Below are positions 14,117 to 14,271 of a stretch of 14,271 bases of DNA, one piece after another; within the stretch, counting starts at the first letter, position 1; every line of letters begins with the position of its first letter. Under the pieces are notes generated by a model. The model searched no databases. It saw only the letters and a program-made list of their open reading frames with translations, and was not told the DNA's origin. The stretch lies in the NCBI GenBank assembly GCA_900546485.1, contig URDK01000076.1, positions 1 through 14,271 on the forward strand, given 5' to 3'. A program made the translations under genes and the position numbers. This DNA comes from an uncultured Eubacteriales bacterium (lineage in GTDB: Bacteria > Bacillota > Clostridia > Oscillospirales > Oscillospiraceae).

Positions 14117-14271
14117 CACTTGTCCTCGAGCACCTTCTCCACCGAGAGCACCTTGCCCATCGCCAGCTCCTCCGGCACGAACACAAAGCCGCACTTGGGG
14201 CAGACGGGCAGCTCCACGGGGAAGGCGTTGTCGAGATAGCCGAACACCGCGTTGCCCTTCACCAGCGGCAC
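14116..14271 (-). CDS. CxxC redox protein, DVU_1557-like (partial)
   Basis: The last 51 codons and the stop of a minus-strand gene cut by the right window edge; its start is outside. The visible part has an FGYLDNAFPVELP strand pattern, CPKCG (C24 and C27 of the visible part), FVFVPEELA, and ends VLEDK. This C-terminal pattern is the one I associate with the DVU_1557 family of small redox proteins, in which a second CxxC is expected nearer the N-terminus. The stop codon overlaps the TrsM-like start (TGATG). It is the first gene visible of the right-hand operon; the promoter is outside. Confidence 0.7.
   Translation of the reverse strand: MPLVKGNAVFGYLDNAFPVELPVCPKCGFVFVPEELAMGKVLSVEKVLEDK

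Noticed and set aside
1..14271. CRISPR arrays, insertion sequences, tRNA or rRNA genes
   Set aside because: No regular repeat-spacer pattern, transposase, terminal inverted repeats or RNA gene sequence was seen on reading the window.

Overview
The window is a dense, GC-rich stretch of an anaerobic bacterial chromosome. A clostridial Firmicute is the most likely source. The LytTR/DUF3021 pair, the strong AGGAGG-type ribosome sites and TTGACG-17-TATTAT-type promoters point that way, and the radical SAM genes point to an anaerobe. Isoleucine is often coded by ATA despite the high GC. No RNA genes, insertion sequences or CRISPR arrays were seen, and no gene-free stretch exceeds about 140 bases.

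Left block (113-6866, plus strand): a seven-gene operon with overlapping or closely spaced genes. It encodes a radical SAM protein lacking one cysteine motif, an AMP-forming acyl-CoA ligase-like enzyme, a second complete radical SAM protein, a small DUF1858-like protein, a sirtuin (NAD-dependent protein deacylase), a CobW/HypB-type GTPase and a class I methyltransferase. A hairpin follows the last gene.

Middle block (6946-10670, plus strand): separately promoted accessory genes. These are a YhhN-type lysoplasmalogenase, a TetR regulator, an MFS efflux pump, and a LytTR regulator with its DUF3021 membrane partner. The TetR and MFS genes share a matching operator-like inverted repeat. The LytTR gene has a pair of 9-bp direct repeats, 12 bp apart, just upstream of its promoter.

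Right block (10698-14271, minus strand): a tightly coupled operon converging on the middle block. In transcription order it encodes a CxxC redox protein (cut by the window edge), a methyltransferase (TrsM/DVU_1556-like), a C-GCAxxG-C-C protein (DVU_1555-like), a radical SAM protein (TrsS-like) and an AMP-dependent CoA ligase (DVU_1553-like). It ends in a hairpin that overlaps the last stop codon.

The main point is that the left and right blocks are two paralogous versions of one uncharacterised system: radical SAM protein(s), AMP-forming ligase and methyltransferase. The right block looks like the conserved form known from Desulfovibrio-type genomes. The left block is a diverged form with a doubled radical SAM gene and an added sirtuin, GTPase and DUF1858-like protein in place of the C-GCAxxG-C-C and redox proteins. 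The substrate is unknown. The radical SAM proteins share the architecture of the Tes/MJ0619 family (N-terminal CPxC and CPEHG, then CPxxCGLC, then the radical SAM CxxxCxxC), so either a carbon-carbon or methyl-transfer reaction on an acyl-type substrate, or a metalloenzyme maturation role, is plausible. Both are inference.
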